Origin: an uncultured Prevotella sp.
GTDB lineage: Bacteria > Bacteroidota > Bacteroidia > Bacteroidales > Bacteroidaceae
DNA length: 56,250 bases
Direction: 5' to 3'
Assembly: GCA_945869265.1 (NCBI GenBank)
Contig: CAMBOI010000020.1
Coordinates: 1 to 56,250, forward strand
A model generated the notes under the pieces. That model ran no database searches, was not told the DNA's origin, and was given only the letters and a program-made list of their open reading frames with translations. Below are positions 6,459-15,815 of the stretch, one piece after another. The position numbers and the translations under genes were made by a program. Positions within the stretch are counted from its first letter, which is position 1. Each line of letters opens with the position of its first letter.

Positions 6459-6864
6459 TCATTTTCAGTGCCTTGTTCTCGGCAGCTTCCATTATCTCGC
6501 GCTCACCAGGCCCCTTGTCGTTGATGCCGCAGAGATGGAGGATGCCATGGATGATGACACGATGGAGCTCCTCGTCGTAGGACTTGCCAAATTGCTCGGC
6601 ATTGGTGCGCACGGTGTCGAGACTGATGACGAGGTCGCCGTTGATACGGTCGCCCTCGTCGTAGTCGAAGGTGATGATGTCGGTGTAGTAGTCGTGACCA
6701 AGATATTCGCGGTTGACCTCGAGTATCTTCTCGTCGTCAACAAACATATATCCGATTTCTCCCACCTTCCTGCCATATTCCGAAGCCACGGCCTTTATCC
6801 AAGCCGTGGTTTCGCGCTTTTTTATATTAGGCATTTTCACGCCCTCACAGTTGTATGTTATCAT
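6442..6864 (-). CDS. ybeY: Endoribonuclease YbeY (rRNA maturation)
   Basis: 140 residues. YbeY is a zinc-dependent RNase for 16S rRNA 3'-end processing and ribosome quality control. The family core is clear: GEIGYMFVDDEKILEVNREY, then TDIITFDY, and the metal motif HGILHLCGIND at residues 106-116. The usual motif is HGxLHLxGYDH; here the third ligand position is Asp116 instead of His, which appears to be a Bacteroidetes variant rather than damage. The ATG at 6864 lies 20 bases from a promoter; an internal Met at codon 11 (MPNIKKRE) is an alternative start. Confidence 0.92.
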   Translation of the reverse strand: MITYNCEGVKMPNIKKRETTAWIKAVASEYGRKVGEIGYMFVDDEKILEVNREYLGHDYYTDIITFDYDEGDRINGDLVISLDTVRTNAEQFGKSYDEELHRVIIHGILHLCGINDKGPGEREIMEAAENKALKMITLPC

Positions 6865-6883
6865 ATTCTGTATTTTTTATTTG

Positions 6884-6914
6884 CAAAGTTACACCTTTTT
6901 TTCTTATCCACAAA
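6884..6914 (-). promoter_or_regulatory. Promoter for ybeY
   Basis: Minus strand: TTTG (6914-6911), 19 bases, TAACTTTG (6891-6884). It lies just after the stop of the upstream M15 peptidase gene, so ybeY has its own start of transcription. Confidence 0.75.
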
Positions 6915-6930
6915 GAAAAATCCCACTTTT

Positions 6931-7638
6931 TTATTTCTCGAAGTGCTGATAATCCTTCATCGTCTTCCAGTCGCCGCCCCATCGGAATCCATATTTGCGG
7001 AAAAGACGATAGCAGAGGTCGCCCCGGGTTATCTTGTATTTAAACTTGCGGTTGCGGTCGAGATAGGGTCTGCCTGCAGAAGGCTCCACGATTGCCTTGC
7101 CTCCACGCAATGTCTTTGTATAGGGGTTGTAGAGCGGATTGATGTCGATAGCCATACCCATCCCGTGTTTCGACACCGTCTTTGTATGCGATATAAAGCG
7201 GAAGTTAAATGACGACGAGTTGTTGGCAGTCATTGCCCGCTCGTCGTCGGCATCCCAATAGTCGATGAGCCGCATGCGCTCTATCGGATAACCAGCCTCA
7301 TACAAGCGGCGGAATATCTCGACGACATCGGAGGCAATGCTCTTGTTGACCACCATCTCTCCAACAATAGAGCGTCCCCCGTCATCTCGATGAAGGCAAA
7401 GAATATAGCGCAGCGACGAGCGAGCCACGGTGCAATCACGCTTATATGAGCGCCCCTGCATCAGGGCGAAGATGGAGTCGGGGATGGCATTTATGGAGAA
7501 GAACGCCTCGTGGCCGTGGCTTTTCAGATACCTCTCATCCACCACATCCCCAGGCTGATATCTCCTCCCCGCATTATTCGCGGCAAGGCTTGCCAAAGCA
7601 ATGCATATCGCGACAGACAATAGGATAATCCTCTTCAT
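6931..7638 (-). CDS. M15 family metallopeptidase (D-Ala-D-Ala carboxypeptidase-like), exported
   Basis: 235 residues with a signal peptide (MKRIILLSVAICIALASLAA). The zinc-site motif SKHGMGMAIDINP (about 160-172) and the C-terminal WGGDWKTMKDYQHFE (about 220-234) match M15 peptidases of the VanY/VanX type, which trim D-Ala or cross-links from cell-wall peptides. It would act in the periplasm on peptidoglycan. The start is 3 bases after the coaD stop, so it is the last gene of the dus-ruvB-coaD run. Confidence 0.85.
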   Translation of the reverse strand: MKRIILLSVAICIALASLAANNAGRRYQPGDVVDERYLKSHGHEAFFSINAIPDSIFALMQGRSYKRDCTVARSSLRYILCLHRDDGGRSIVGEMVVNKSIASDVVEIFRRLYEAGYPIERMRLIDYWDADDERAMTANNSSSFNFRFISHTKTVSKHGMGMAIDINPLYNPYTKTLRGGKAIVEPSAGRPYLDRNRKFKYKITRGDLCYRLFRKYGFRWGGDWKTMKDYQHFEK

Positions 7639-7641
7639 GGC

Positions 7642-8088
7642 TCAATCCTTGACAGGCGGCAGATAGCGGTTCACGTCCTGCCCGAAGTGAATCAGTTCGC
7701 GCACCATGCTCGACGACACACTGCTATAGCGAGGGTCGGAGTAGAGCAAGAGCGTCTCCACGCCCGACAGTTGGCGGTTGATGTCGGCCTGCTCGCGTTC
7801 ATACTCGAAGTCCTTTACGCTTCTTACACCTTTTATTATATATGCAGCCCCCTCGCGGCGGGCGAAATCCACCGTGAGGTCGCTGTATGCCTTCACCTCA
7901 ATCTTCGCCTCACCCTCATATATGCGCCTGATGGCGGCACAACGCTCCTCGGCTGAGAGCATATACTGCTTGCGCTCGTTGACTCCCACACCGATGACGA
8001 TGCGCGAGAAGAGCGGAAGGGCACGGCGGAGGATATCATCGTGACCTACGGTGAAGGGGTCGAAACTGCCTGTAAATATTCCTGTCAT
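7642..8088 (-). CDS. coaD: Pantetheine-phosphate adenylyltransferase
   Basis: 148 residues. Makes dephospho-CoA from 4'-phosphopantetheine and ATP, the fourth step of CoA synthesis. The nucleotidyltransferase motif GSFDPFTVGH is at residues 7-16, KGVRSVKDFEYE follows at about 85-96, and the second ATP motif SSVSSSMVREL near 122-132. Length is normal. Lies 14 bases after ruvB and 3 bases before the M15 gene. Confidence 0.95.
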   Translation of the reverse strand: MTGIFTGSFDPFTVGHDDILRRALPLFSRIVIGVGVNERKQYMLSAEERCAAIRRIYEGEAKIEVKAYSDLTVDFARREGAAYIIKGVRSVKDFEYEREQADINRQLSGVETLLLYSDPRYSSVSSSMVRELIHFGQDVNRYLPPVKD

Positions 8089-8102
8089 ATATTTTTTAAT
8101 TT

Positions 8103-9137
8103 TTAAAAATCAAGAGTCAGCTGCTCGCTGCCGTTGAACATACTGCGACCGAGATGCTTGTAGGCCAACTCGGTGACCATACGTCCGCGGGGAGTGCGCT
8201 TGATGAATCCCTCCATGATGAGATAAGGTTCATAAACCTCCTCGACAGTGCCGGCATCCTCGCCGATGGCAGTGGCGATGGTGGTGATACCCACGGGGCC
8301 GCCACGGAATTTGTCGATGATGGTGAGCAAGATCTTGTTGTCAGTTTCGTCGAGACCAAAGCGGTCGATGTTCAGTGCCGTGAGGGCATATTGCGTTATC
8401 TCGTGGTCGATGCGACCGGTGCCCTTCACCTGGGCGAAATCCCTCACACGCCTCAGTAGGGCGTTGGCAATACGGGGCGTTCCGCGGCTGCGGCGGGCTA
8501 TCTCCATGGCTGCATCATCATCGATGGGCACCTTGAGAATGCTGGCAGAGCGCTTGAGAATACGTTTGAGCGTCTCGGGATCGTAGTATTCGAGATGGAG
8601 ATTGATACCGAAACGAGCACGCAACGGGGCGGTGAGCAAACCGCTGCGGGTGGTGGCGCCTACGAGGGTGAACGGGTTGAGGTCAATCTGAATGGAGCGG
8701 GCCGACGGTCCCTTGTCGATCATGATATCTATGCGATAGTCCTCCATGGCCGAATACAGGTATTCCTCGACGAGGGGCGACAGTCGGTGTATCTCGTCGA
8801 TGAAGAGCACGTCGTTCTTTTCGAGCGAGGTAAGGATGCCGGCGAGGTCGCCCGGTTTGTCGAGCACAGGTCCGCTGGTGATCTTGAATCCCACGCCCAG
8901 TTCGTTGGCGATGATATTGCTGAGGGTGGTCTTTCCCAATCCGGGAGGACCGTGGAGCAGTGTGTGGTCGAGCGGTTCGCCACGATATTTGGCAGCCTCC
9001 ACGAACACCTGCAGATTTTCCACAACCTTACTTTGTCCGCTGAAATCGTCGAATCTCAGCGGGCGCAGGGCGTTCTCAAAGTCTTTTTCGGCAGAATTGA
9101 AATTCTGCTCTTCTCTTATGTCAAAGTCGTCTGTCAT
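8103..9137 (-). CDS. ruvB: Holliday junction branch migration helicase RuvB
   Basis: 344 residues. The hexameric motor that drives Holliday junction branch migration with RuvA and RuvC. Walker A GPPGLGKT is at 63-70, Walker B IDEIH at 113-117, sensor and arginine-finger region GATTRSGLL near 160-168, and the C-terminal winged helix carries [11 protein letters not shown]. Full length. Its ATG overlaps the dus stop codon (ATGA type), so it is translationally coupled to dus. Confidence 0.97.
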   Translation of the reverse strand: MTDDFDIREEQNFNSAEKDFENALRPLRFDDFSGQSKVVENLQVFVEAAKYRGEPLDHTLLHGPPGLGKTTLSNIIANELGVGFKITSGPVLDKPGDLAGILTSLEKNDVLFIDEIHRLSPLVEEYLYSAMEDYRIDIMIDKGPSARSIQIDLNPFTLVGATTRSGLLTAPLRARFGINLHLEYYDPETLKRILKRSASILKVPIDDDAAMEIARRSRGTPRIANALLRRVRDFAQVKGTGRIDHEITQYALTALNIDRFGLDETDNKILLTIIDKFRGGPVGITTIATAIGEDAGTVEEVYEPYLIMEGFIKRTPRGRMVTELAYKHLGRSMFNGSEQLTLDF

Positions 9138-10123
9138 ATCTTGTTAATGTCGTCTTCTATTTTATGTAAATATTGATGTCTTACGTGTTCGAGTATCGAC
9201 AGAAGCTCGTCGGCGGTATTGGCGCGGAGCATGGCGATGCGCGTCTGACGGAAATCGGGGATGCCCTTGAAGATGGGCGAGGCGGCGAGATGGCGGCGGG
9301 TGTGAAGGATGCCGCGGTATTCGTCGATACGCTCGATGTTGATGCGGAGCTGCTCCTCGAGGATGTCGAGCTTGTCGTCGAGGGAGAGGGGAGGCTCTCC
9401 CTTCATCTCTTTGAAGATCCAGGGGCGACCGAAGGTGGCGCGCCCTATCATCACGGCATCCACGCCATAGCACTCGAAGGCTTGACGGGCTTGCTCGGGG
9501 GTGGAGATGTCGCCATTGCCGATGATGGGGATGTGGATGCGGGGATTGCGCTTCACCTCACCGATGAGGGTCCAGTCGGCCTCGCCAGTGTACATTTGTG
9601 CGCGGGTGCGCCCGTGGATGGTGAGGGCTGCAATACCGCAGTCTTGCAGTTGCTCGGCAAGGTCGGTGATGATGAGTTGCTCGGAGTTCCATCCAAGTCG
9701 GGTTTTCACTGTGACGGGGGTTTTTACTGCCTTCACCACCTCGCGTGTGATGTCGAGCATGAGGGGGATGTTTTGCAGCATACCGGCACCGGCACCTTTG
9801 CCTGCCACCTTCTTCACCGGACAACCGAAGTTGAGGTCGATGACATCGGGATGCACCTCCTCCACAATCTTTGTCGCCTCCACCATGGCGGGCACGTCGC
9901 GACCGTAGATCTGAATGCCCACAGGCCGTTCTTCGTCGCAGATGGTGAGTTTGTTGACGGTGGCCTTCACCGAGCGCACCAGTGCCTCGGCACTGACAAA
10001 CTCAGTATATACCATTGCCGCCCCGAATCGCTTGCACAGCATTCGGAATCCGATATCCGTCACGTCCTCCATCGGAGCGAGAAACAATGGTTTGTCACCA
10101 AATTCTATATTTCCAATCTTCAT
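9134..10123 (-). CDS. dusB: tRNA-dihydrouridine synthase (DusB-like)
   Basis: 329 residues from [20 protein letters not shown]. Flavin enzyme that reduces uridines in the tRNA D-loop. The FMN-barrel features are present: [23 protein letters not shown] with the catalytic Cys, [18 protein letters not shown] and GNGDI. The frame stays open another 28 codons upstream to 10207, but those codons (SLWKK, NLWTK repeats) are a translation of the TCCACAGA repeat and are not family sequence, so 10123 is used. First gene of dus-ruvB-coaD-M15; DusB rather than another Dus is my reading of the similarity. Confidence 0.9.
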   Translation of the reverse strand: MKIGNIEFGDKPLFLAPMEDVTDIGFRMLCKRFGAAMVYTEFVSAEALVRSVKATVNKLTICDEERPVGIQIYGRDVPAMVEATKIVEEVHPDVIDLNFGCPVKKVAGKGAGAGMLQNIPLMLDITREVVKAVKTPVTVKTRLGWNSEQLIITDLAEQLQDCGIAALTIHGRTRAQMYTGEADWTLIGEVKRNPRIHIPIIGNGDISTPEQARQAFECYGVDAVMIGRATFGRPWIFKEMKGEPPLSLDDKLDILEEQLRINIERIDEYRGILHTRRHLAASPIFKGIPDFRQTRIAMLRANTADELLSILEHVRHQYLHKIEDDINKI

Positions 10124-10136
10124 TCTTCTTTTTTTT

Positions 10137-10400
10137 ATCCACAGACTTTTTGTCCACAGATTTATTTTCTCCACAGATATTTTTTTCCACAGACTTTTTT
10201 TGTCCACAGATTATCACAGATTAACACAGATTTTTAAATATCAAAGATATTTTGATTATCACAGATTTATATCATTAATCAGTAATCATCAATCAGTAAT
10301 CATCAATCAATAATCCTCCTAATCAGAGCCTTTGGCTCTTAATCTGTGCCAATCTGTGTTAATCTGTGGTCTATAAAAAACCATCTGTGGTCTATAAAAT
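10137..10400. repeat. CACAGATT repeat cluster with opposed halves
   Basis: The left part has tandem TCCACAGA and AACACAGATT units; the right part has the inverse AATCTGTG units, so the two can pair. In between are tandem ATCAATCAGTA units (10275-10310) and the hairpin AGAGCC-TTT-GGCTCT (10325-10339). Bases 10339-10393 are identical, inverted, to 56196-56250. On the minus strand TATCTTTG at 10249-10242 could be the -7 box for dus, without a clear -33. There is no gene in 10124-10451; 10425-10451 holds inverted copies of the AATATTGA unit that run up to the dprA stop. Confidence 0.8.
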
Positions 10401-10451
10401 TCCGTGTCCATCCGTGCCTAAAAACCTTCAATATTTCAATATTTCAATATT

Positions 10452-11579
10452 TCAATTAAAAAGATGATAGTTTCCTCCCGCCATAGGCTTCACCACTCCC
10501 ATCATCTCCATCTGGAAGAGGATAGAGGTGATATCCCCGATGGGAATACCGGTCTTTACTGATAATTGATTGAGCTGCAGGTCATTAGATTTCGTGAGAA
10601 CATCCACAATCCTCTGCTGCTCGGGCGAGAGGTCGGGAAAGAGTTGACGCTCAATACCCTTCTTTTGGGCTTCAATCCGCAACGCGTCGTCCTCCCATCC
10701 CATAGCCTTGACGAAATCCTCGACGGATGTAAGGAGCATGGCCTTATTTTCGCGAATGGCATTATTGCAACCCTCGGAGAAATGGTCGCCCACGCGCCCT
10801 GGCAGTGCAAAGACCTCGCGACCGTAGTCGAAGGCTATGCCGGCGGTGATCATTCCGCCTCCGTGGGCAGCCGACTCGATGAGGATGCAAGCGTCGGACA
10901 TTCCAGCCACGATGCGGTTGCGCCTCACGAAGTTGCCCTTGTCGGCATTTGTGCATGTCATGAACTCGGTGAGCAGACCGCCGTGATTCACCATCTCGCG
11001 AGCCACGTCCTTGTGGGCGGCTGGATAGAGATAGTCGAGCCCGTGAGCCACCACTCCCACCGTCTCATATCCCACGGCAAGCGCTTGCTGATGGGCGTTT
11101 ATATCCACCCCGTAGGCCAGTCCGCTCACCACCAGCACCTCGGGGCAGAGCGCCTTGAGGTCGTGGATGAAACGGCGGATGAAATCAGCTCCGTAGGTGG
11201 TGCAATGTCGGGTGCCGATGATGTTTATCACTCGCGACTGGTTGAGGTTGGCATTGCCTTTGTAATACATAACCAATGGCGCGTCAGCACAATCCTCGAG
11301 TCGCTTGGGATAGTTGTCGTCACCGAGACAGAGCACGCGTATGTTGTTGTTGCGGCAGAACTCCAGTTCCACCTCGGCTCTCTTGAGCGGTTCGCTCCAG
11401 TCCTTGAGGTTGTCAATGAGTCGGGGCGAGCAATCTGGCAGTATGTCCTGCGCCTCGTTGCGATGCAAGAAGATCTCCTCGCCGCTGCCCAATGTGCGAT
11501 ACAGATGGAGGGCGGAGGCGAGACTAAAATGCCTGATGCGGGTGAGCGCAATGTTATATAGTAGCTGTTGCTCGTTCAT
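10452..11579 (-). CDS. dprA: DNA-processing protein DprA (Smf family)
   Basis: 375 residues. Binds incoming single-stranded DNA and loads RecA in natural transformation; it is also found in bacteria not known to be competent. Order: an N-terminal helical domain (1-80), a Rossmann core with INIIGTRHCTTYGADF (about 118-133), SGLAYGVDINAHQQAL (about 152-167), VRRNRIVAGMSDACILIES (about 218-236) and ALPGRVGDHFSEGCN, then a C-terminal winged helix (LSPEQQRIVDVL...). Length is normal. Same strand as the thioesterase upstream, 42 bases away across a short repeat. Confidence 0.95.
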   Translation of the reverse strand: MNEQQLLYNIALTRIRHFSLASALHLYRTLGSGEEIFLHRNEAQDILPDCSPRLIDNLKDWSEPLKRAEVELEFCRNNNIRVLCLGDDNYPKRLEDCADAPLVMYYKGNANLNQSRVINIIGTRHCTTYGADFIRRFIHDLKALCPEVLVVSGLAYGVDINAHQQALAVGYETVGVVAHGLDYLYPAAHKDVAREMVNHGGLLTEFMTCTNADKGNFVRRNRIVAGMSDACILIESAAHGGGMITAGIAFDYGREVFALPGRVGDHFSEGCNNAIRENKAMLLTSVEDFVKAMGWEDDALRIEAQKKGIERQLFPDLSPEQQRIVDVLTKSNDLQLNQLSVKTGIPIGDITSILFQMEMMGVVKPMAGGNYHLFN

Positions 11580-11582
11580 TTG

Positions 11583-11625
11583 TCTTTAACTACTTTAACT
11601 ACTTTAACTTCATTAACTACTTTAA
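11583..11625. repeat. Tandem 9-bp repeat (AACTACTTT)
   Basis: Five copies of AACTACTTT or close variants fill the gap between dprA and the thioesterase gene and reach the latter's stop codon. Confidence 0.7.
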
Positions 11626-12026
11626 TTTGTTAAATACTTGGCGAGCGCACGGTCGTAGTCGTCGCTATTGGCGAGACGTCCGTTGACGAGGCACACAATC
11701 TCTATCACTCCCGAGAAACAGAGTTTTTCATCCTTTTCGCGGAAGATGTCCTGATAGAACACATATTTTATTCCTTCCTTCTTGATGCCGAGTCGCGAGA
11801 TGAAAGTGTCGTCAGGCACGAGAGGTGTCTTAAACTTGAGATTCATCCTTGCCACGACAGCATCCACGCCCTTGCGGTGCATGTCGGCAAAACTCAGTCC
11901 GCAATGCTGCAAAAACAGATGGCGGGTATGCTCGGTGTAGTGTAGATAATTGGCGTTGTTCACTATGCCTTCGATGTCGCATTCATAGTCGCGCACCATC
12001 ATTCGGGTTTCATATACGTATTTCAT
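11622..12026 (-). CDS. Acyl-CoA thioesterase, 4HBT/YbgC-like
   Basis: 134 residues, a single hot-dog domain. The N-terminal MMVRDYECDIEGIVNNANYL carries the catalytic-loop pattern of the 4-hydroxybenzoyl-CoA thioesterase family (Asp followed by VNNANYLHY), and the helix HTRHLFLQHCGLSF follows. Cleaves an acyl-CoA; the substrate is not predictable. Three bases downstream of the DUF2851 gene on the same strand. Confidence 0.85.
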   Translation of the reverse strand: MKYVYETRMMVRDYECDIEGIVNNANYLHYTEHTRHLFLQHCGLSFADMHRKGVDAVVARMNLKFKTPLVPDDTFISRLGIKKEGIKYVFYQDIFREKDEKLCFSGVIEIVCLVNGRLANSDDYDRALAKYLTN

Positions 12027-12029
12027 TCT

Positions 12030-13325
12030 TTATTTCCTTTTGAGATATTCATATCCAAATCGGCAACGCAGGCAGTCCTTGCGGTCGCAGTATTCATTTT
12101 TCAACTGGATGAGAGCCTGACTGTCGCCGGCATTCTGCACCTTGAGTCCGCATTGCTTCCACATTCGGATGATGTGGTTGTCCTCGGCCTTGAGCTGTTC
12201 GAGCAAGTCGAAAGCCCTGTCGCACAGAGCCTCGTCGCCCGTGTGGCGCCCATAGGCGAAGAGCATGGGGATGGCAGTGTTGATCATGAGCAGGTTGATG
12301 GAGAAGGGCGACAAACTCTTGTTGTTGTGTGCACTCTCCGAACCAAAGGTGTAGTGGGTGGTCCAATACTCCGTGACGTGGGTGGAGAGATTACGCTTTA
12401 GGTCATCCACCGTCTTACATTCCACCAACTGACTGAGCGACGTCTTGCGCTCGTGATAGAGAGTGGCAAGTTGGGATATCCTGATATGCGGAAAATTCTG
12501 CGGCCGCAATCTCAGGAATTTCCACATCGTGCGGTCGATAGGCGTGAGCGAGAACTTATGAGCGAGATATTCGTATTCATTCTTAATCTTGGCGAAATAT
12601 CCGTCGTTGAGAGCCGCTGCCTGGTATTTATCCGGAATGGCATTGATGTCGAGCAATCCAGCCTGTCCGAGGAATATCGCCTCCACCTGGAAGATGTCGT
12701 CGCGGTGGTGGGCCACCTGATTGAGCGGCACATTGAATGCCCAATGCTCGAAAGCATCGCCGTTGATACCAAAGCCATAGTTGCGCGCGAGGGTGACGAA
12801 ATACGCATCCTCCCACGACCCGTTGGCTCTCTCGGCTCGGCGGGCAATGGCCTGCGTCTTGTGTTCAAGTCGCTCGGTCTGCAGTGCCGCCATCCACGAA
12901 TGAATGGTGAGCGAGGTGAGGTCGGGCACAAGTCGATAGCAAGGCGGATAGGCGTCGGCGGTGAGCAGTTCCTTGTAGTTGAGCGTCACCGTCATCGGGA
13001 CGGAAAGTTTGATTTGAGGTATAAACTCCCCCCTACTGTTGGTGACGTTGCAGTCGTCGTCCTCCACCACATGCAGCACAACGTTGTCGTAGGCGGGGTC
13101 GGTGTCGTGCCCATGCCGAAACCAGTCCTTCGAGTGTTCGTGTATCTCCACATTGCCCACCCACATCGTCTCGCCAATGCGCAGTTTGGCGTTGAAGAAG
13201 TCGGGGCCCGAATTGCGGTTATGCAGTCCGGGGTCGATAATCTCCACATCCCTGCCATCGGTGGTGGCAAGGTCGGAGAGGGGCAGTATCTTGTGTTTCC
13301 ACACGTATTGCAACAGTTGTTCCAT
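12030..13325 (-). CDS. DUF2851 family protein
   Basis: 431 residues. Begins MEQLLQYVWKHKIL and contains the DUF2851 signature DPGLHNRNSGPDFFNAKLRI (about 30-49), WVGNVEIHEHSKDWFRHGHD and VVLHVV. The C-terminus has CDRKDCLRCRFGYEYL with clustered Cys. The pattern of a conserved Asp-Phe-Phe-Asn-Ala and Glu-Ile-His could be a nuclease-like metal site, but no activity is established to my knowledge. An upstream in-frame ATG at 13394 is rejected because a promoter lies between it and 13325. First gene of the DUF2851-thioesterase-dprA run. Confidence 0.85.
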   Translation of the reverse strand: MEQLLQYVWKHKILPLSDLATTDGRDVEIIDPGLHNRNSGPDFFNAKLRIGETMWVGNVEIHEHSKDWFRHGHDTDPAYDNVVLHVVEDDDCNVTNSRGEFIPQIKLSVPMTVTLNYKELLTADAYPPCYRLVPDLTSLTIHSWMAALQTERLEHKTQAIARRAERANGSWEDAYFVTLARNYGFGINGDAFEHWAFNVPLNQVAHHRDDIFQVEAIFLGQAGLLDINAIPDKYQAAALNDGYFAKIKNEYEYLAHKFSLTPIDRTMWKFLRLRPQNFPHIRISQLATLYHERKTSLSQLVECKTVDDLKRNLSTHVTEYWTTHYTFGSESAHNNKSLSPFSINLLMINTAIPMLFAYGRHTGDEALCDRAFDLLEQLKAEDNHIIRMWKQCGLKVQNAGDSQALIQLKNEYCDRKDCLRCRFGYEYLKRK

Positions 13326-13351
13326 TGTCTGAATGATAGTAAGAATTGCTA

Positions 13352-13382
13352 CAAAGGTAATGAAAGTAGTGCATTTAGCAAA
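13352..13382 (-). promoter_or_regulatory. Promoter for the DUF2851-thioesterase-dprA run
   Basis: Minus strand: TTTG (13382-13379), 19 bases, TACCTTTG (13359-13352). The position sets the DUF2851 start at 13325. Confidence 0.75.
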
Positions 13383-13463
13383 GCAAAATGCCAACTTTTT
13401 GCAACTTTTCCACGTTTTTTTCTCATTTTTATCGTCTTTTCCACTTTTTTTGTTCCTTTTTGG

Positions 13464-13493
13464 TTGGTTTATGGGATAAAAACACTAACTTTG
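13464..13493 (+). promoter_or_regulatory. Promoter for dapB
   Basis: TTG at 13464-13466, 19 bases, TAACTTTG at 13486-13493. It is divergent from the DUF2851 promoter, about 80 bases away. I see no lysine riboswitch in the short leader. Confidence 0.7.
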
Positions 13494-13537
13494 CAGTCGA
13501 TTTTCAACCCTCATATAATATAATAAGGAGAAAGAAC

Positions 13538-14293
13538 ATGAAGATAGCATTGATTGGCTATGGCAAGATGGGCAAGATGATCGAGCAGATTGCCATCAGC
13601 CGAGGTCACGAGATTGTCAGTATCATTGACATCGATAACCAGCAGGACTTCGACAGTCCGGAGTTTGCATCCGCCGACGTGGCGATAGAGTTCACCGCGC
13701 CACATGTGGCTTACGGCAACTACCTCAAGGCATTCAGTCATGGGGTGAAGGTGGTGAGCGGTTCTACTGGATGGATGAACGACCACAAGGCCGACGTGGA
13801 GCGACTGTGCAACGAGGAGGGAAATACCCTCTTCTGGGCATCCAACTTCTCGATAGGAGTGGCCATCTTCTCGGCGGTAAACCGCTATCTCGCCAAGATA
13901 ATGAACGGATTCCCCCAGTATGACGTAGAGATGGAGGAGGTGCATCATATACACAAACTCGACGCCCCAAGCGGAACAGCCATCACCCTGGCCGAGGAGA
14001 TTGTGGCCGACATCGACCGCAAGAGCGACTGGGCAAAGGGCACGCTGCTCGCTCCCGACGGAACAGTGAGCGGAGAGAAGACAGTGGATGCCGACAAACT
14101 GCGCATCGACAGCATCAGGCGCGACGAGGTGCCGGGAATACATACCATCAAATATGACAGTGAGGCCGACGCAATCACCATAACCCACGACGCCCACTCG
14201 CGCAAGGGATTTGCCCTCGGGGCAGTGCTCGCCGCAGAGTTTACAAAGGATCACAGCGGACTGCTCACCATATCCGACATGTTTAAGTTTTAA
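13538..14293 (+). CDS. dapB: 4-hydroxy-tetrahydrodipicolinate reductase
   Basis: 251 residues. NAD(P)H-dependent step in the diaminopimelate/lysine pathway, feeding peptidoglycan and protein synthesis. N-terminal Rossmann motif IGYGKMGKMIE (5-15), EFTAPHVAYGN, SGSTGW, the substrate region FSIGVAIF, and the catalytic EEVHHIHKLDAPSGTA (about 142-157). The frame is open upstream to 13388, but the promoter at 13486 and the family start fix the ATG at 13538. First of dapB-lepB-WbqC. Confidence 0.95.
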   Translation: MKIALIGYGKMGKMIEQIAISRGHEIVSIIDIDNQQDFDSPEFASADVAIEFTAPHVAYGNYLKAFSHGVKVVSGSTGWMNDHKADVERLCNEEGNTLFWASNFSIGVAIFSAVNRYLAKIMNGFPQYDVEMEEVHHIHKLDAPSGTAITLAEEIVADIDRKSDWAKGTLLAPDGTVSGEKTVDADKLRIDSIRRDEVPGIHTIKYDSEADAITITHDAHSRKGFALGAVLAAEFTKDHSGLLTISDMFKF

Positions 14294-14378
14294 CTTTTAT
14301 TGATGTAGCATTTTCAATCACTATATAGTCTAAGAAGCAAATAATAAAAAGTTTCAGAAGACTACAAAAGCAGAAAAA

Positions 14379-15815
14379 ATGGAAGATTTAAAGAAAAAGA
14401 AGCTCAACATGAAGGTGCAATGGACAAAGTTTGCCATTGTAATGGTGCTCTACATTGCCTTCCTCGTATGGCTAAAGAGTTGGCTTGGCATCATCGTCAT
14501 CCCGTTTATCTATGATGTTTATATCACCAAGAAGATAAAATGGCAATGGTGGAAGGACGCCGAAGGACCCGTGAGATTTGTCATGTCGTGGGTGGATGCA
14601 TTGGTGTTTGCCCTCGTGGCAGTGTATTTCATCAACCTGTTCTTCTTCCAGAACTACGTCATCCCGTCGAGCTCACTCGAAAAATCACTCCTCACAGGCG
14701 ACTATCTCTTCGTGAGCAAGGTGAGCTATGGCCCACGCATACCCGAAACTCCATTGACCATGCCATTGACCCAGCACACACTGCCAGTGGTGGACTGCAA
14801 GTCGTATGTGGAATGGCCACATTGGGACTATCGACGCGCCAAGGGACTGGGAAAGGTGGAGCTCAACGATATCGTGGTGTTCAACTATCCCGCAGGCGAC
14901 ACCCTCTGCTCGGCTCCCCAATATCAGGCTGCTGACTACTATCAGATGTGCTATGGTATTGGTTATCAGGTATATCCCGAGCGCCCCAATCCCGACTCGC
15001 TCTCTTATGAGCTCAAGGAGAAATATTTCTCGACAATATATAATGCCGGGCGCGACATCATACGACAAAACAAGAATGAATACGGAGAAATCATCACCCG
15101 ACCCACCGACCGCCGCGAGAACTACGTGAAGAGATGCGTGGGACTGCCAGGACAAACGCTGCAAATAAAGAACCGAATAATATATCTCGACGGGAAGGCA
15201 AACAAGGAGCCCGACAATGTGCAGTATTCATACTACGTGAAACTGAAACAGAGGATTCCCGAGGAACTGATGGAAGAGCTTGGTATCTCGATGGAAGACC
15301 TCACCAGCCTGAATACTGCCGGCTATCTGCCGCTCACCAAGCACGCAGTGGCAGTGCTATCCCAAAGAAAGGATATCGTGGAGAGCATCACCATCAACAG
15401 TGATACATCAGACACCGACATCTATCCACTCAACGGAAACATGCACTGGACACGCGACAACTACGGACCGATATGGATTCCGGCAAAGGGCAAGAGCATC
15501 GACCTCAACCTCGACAATCTCGCAATATATGAGCGCCCCATCCGTGTGTATGAGAAAAACGACCTCAAGGTGAAGGACGGACGAATATACATCAACGGCA
15601 AGGAGGCGAAGAGCTATACATTCAAGATGGACTACTACTGGATGATGGGCGACAACCGCCATAACTCCGCCGACTCAAGATATTGGGGATTTGTGCCCGA
15701 AGACCATGTGGTGGGCAAACCAATCTTCATTTGGTGGTCGAGCGACCCCGACCGATCGGGATTCGGTGGCATCAGATGGAACCGTATTTTCAACTTTGTG
15801 GATAATATTAAATAA
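14379..15815 (+). CDS. lepB: Signal peptidase I
   Basis: 478 residues, of the long Bacteroidetes form. Membrane protease that removes signal peptides. Membrane segments at about 15-48 and 72-90; catalytic Ser99 in IPSSSL (95-100); catalytic Lys in YVKRCVGLPGQTLQI; and the C-terminal box MMGDNRHNSADSRYWGFVP. The region between the Ser and Lys boxes is enlarged, with YSYYVKLKQRIPEELMEEL and more inserted later. Between dapB and a WbqC-like gene on the same strand. Confidence 0.93.
   Translation: MEDLKKKKLNMKVQWTKFAIVMVLYIAFLVWLKSWLGIIVIPFIYDVYITKKIKWQWWKDAEGPVRFVMSWVDALVFALVAVYFINLFFFQNYVIPSSSLEKSLLTGDYLFVSKVSYGPRIPETPLTMPLTQHTLPVVDCKSYVEWPHWDYRRAKGLGKVELNDIVVFNYPAGDTLCSAPQYQAADYYQMCYGIGYQVYPERPNPDSLSYELKEKYFSTIYNAGRDIIRQNKNEYGEIITRPTDRRENYVKRCVGLPGQTLQIKNRIIYLDGKANKEPDNVQYSYYVKLKQRIPEELMEELGISMEDLTSLNTAGYLPLTKHAVAVLSQRKDIVESITINSDTSDTDIYPLNGNMHWTRDNYGPIWIPAKGKSIDLNLDNLAIYERPIRVYEKNDLKVKDGRIYINGKEAKSYTFKMDYYWMMGDNRHNSADSRYWGFVPEDHVVGKPIFIWWSSDPDRSGFGGIRWNRIFNFVDNIK

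Noticed and set aside
13494..13537. Lysine riboswitch before dapB
   Set aside because: The leader is only about 40 bases, too short for a lysine riboswitch, and no stem is visible.
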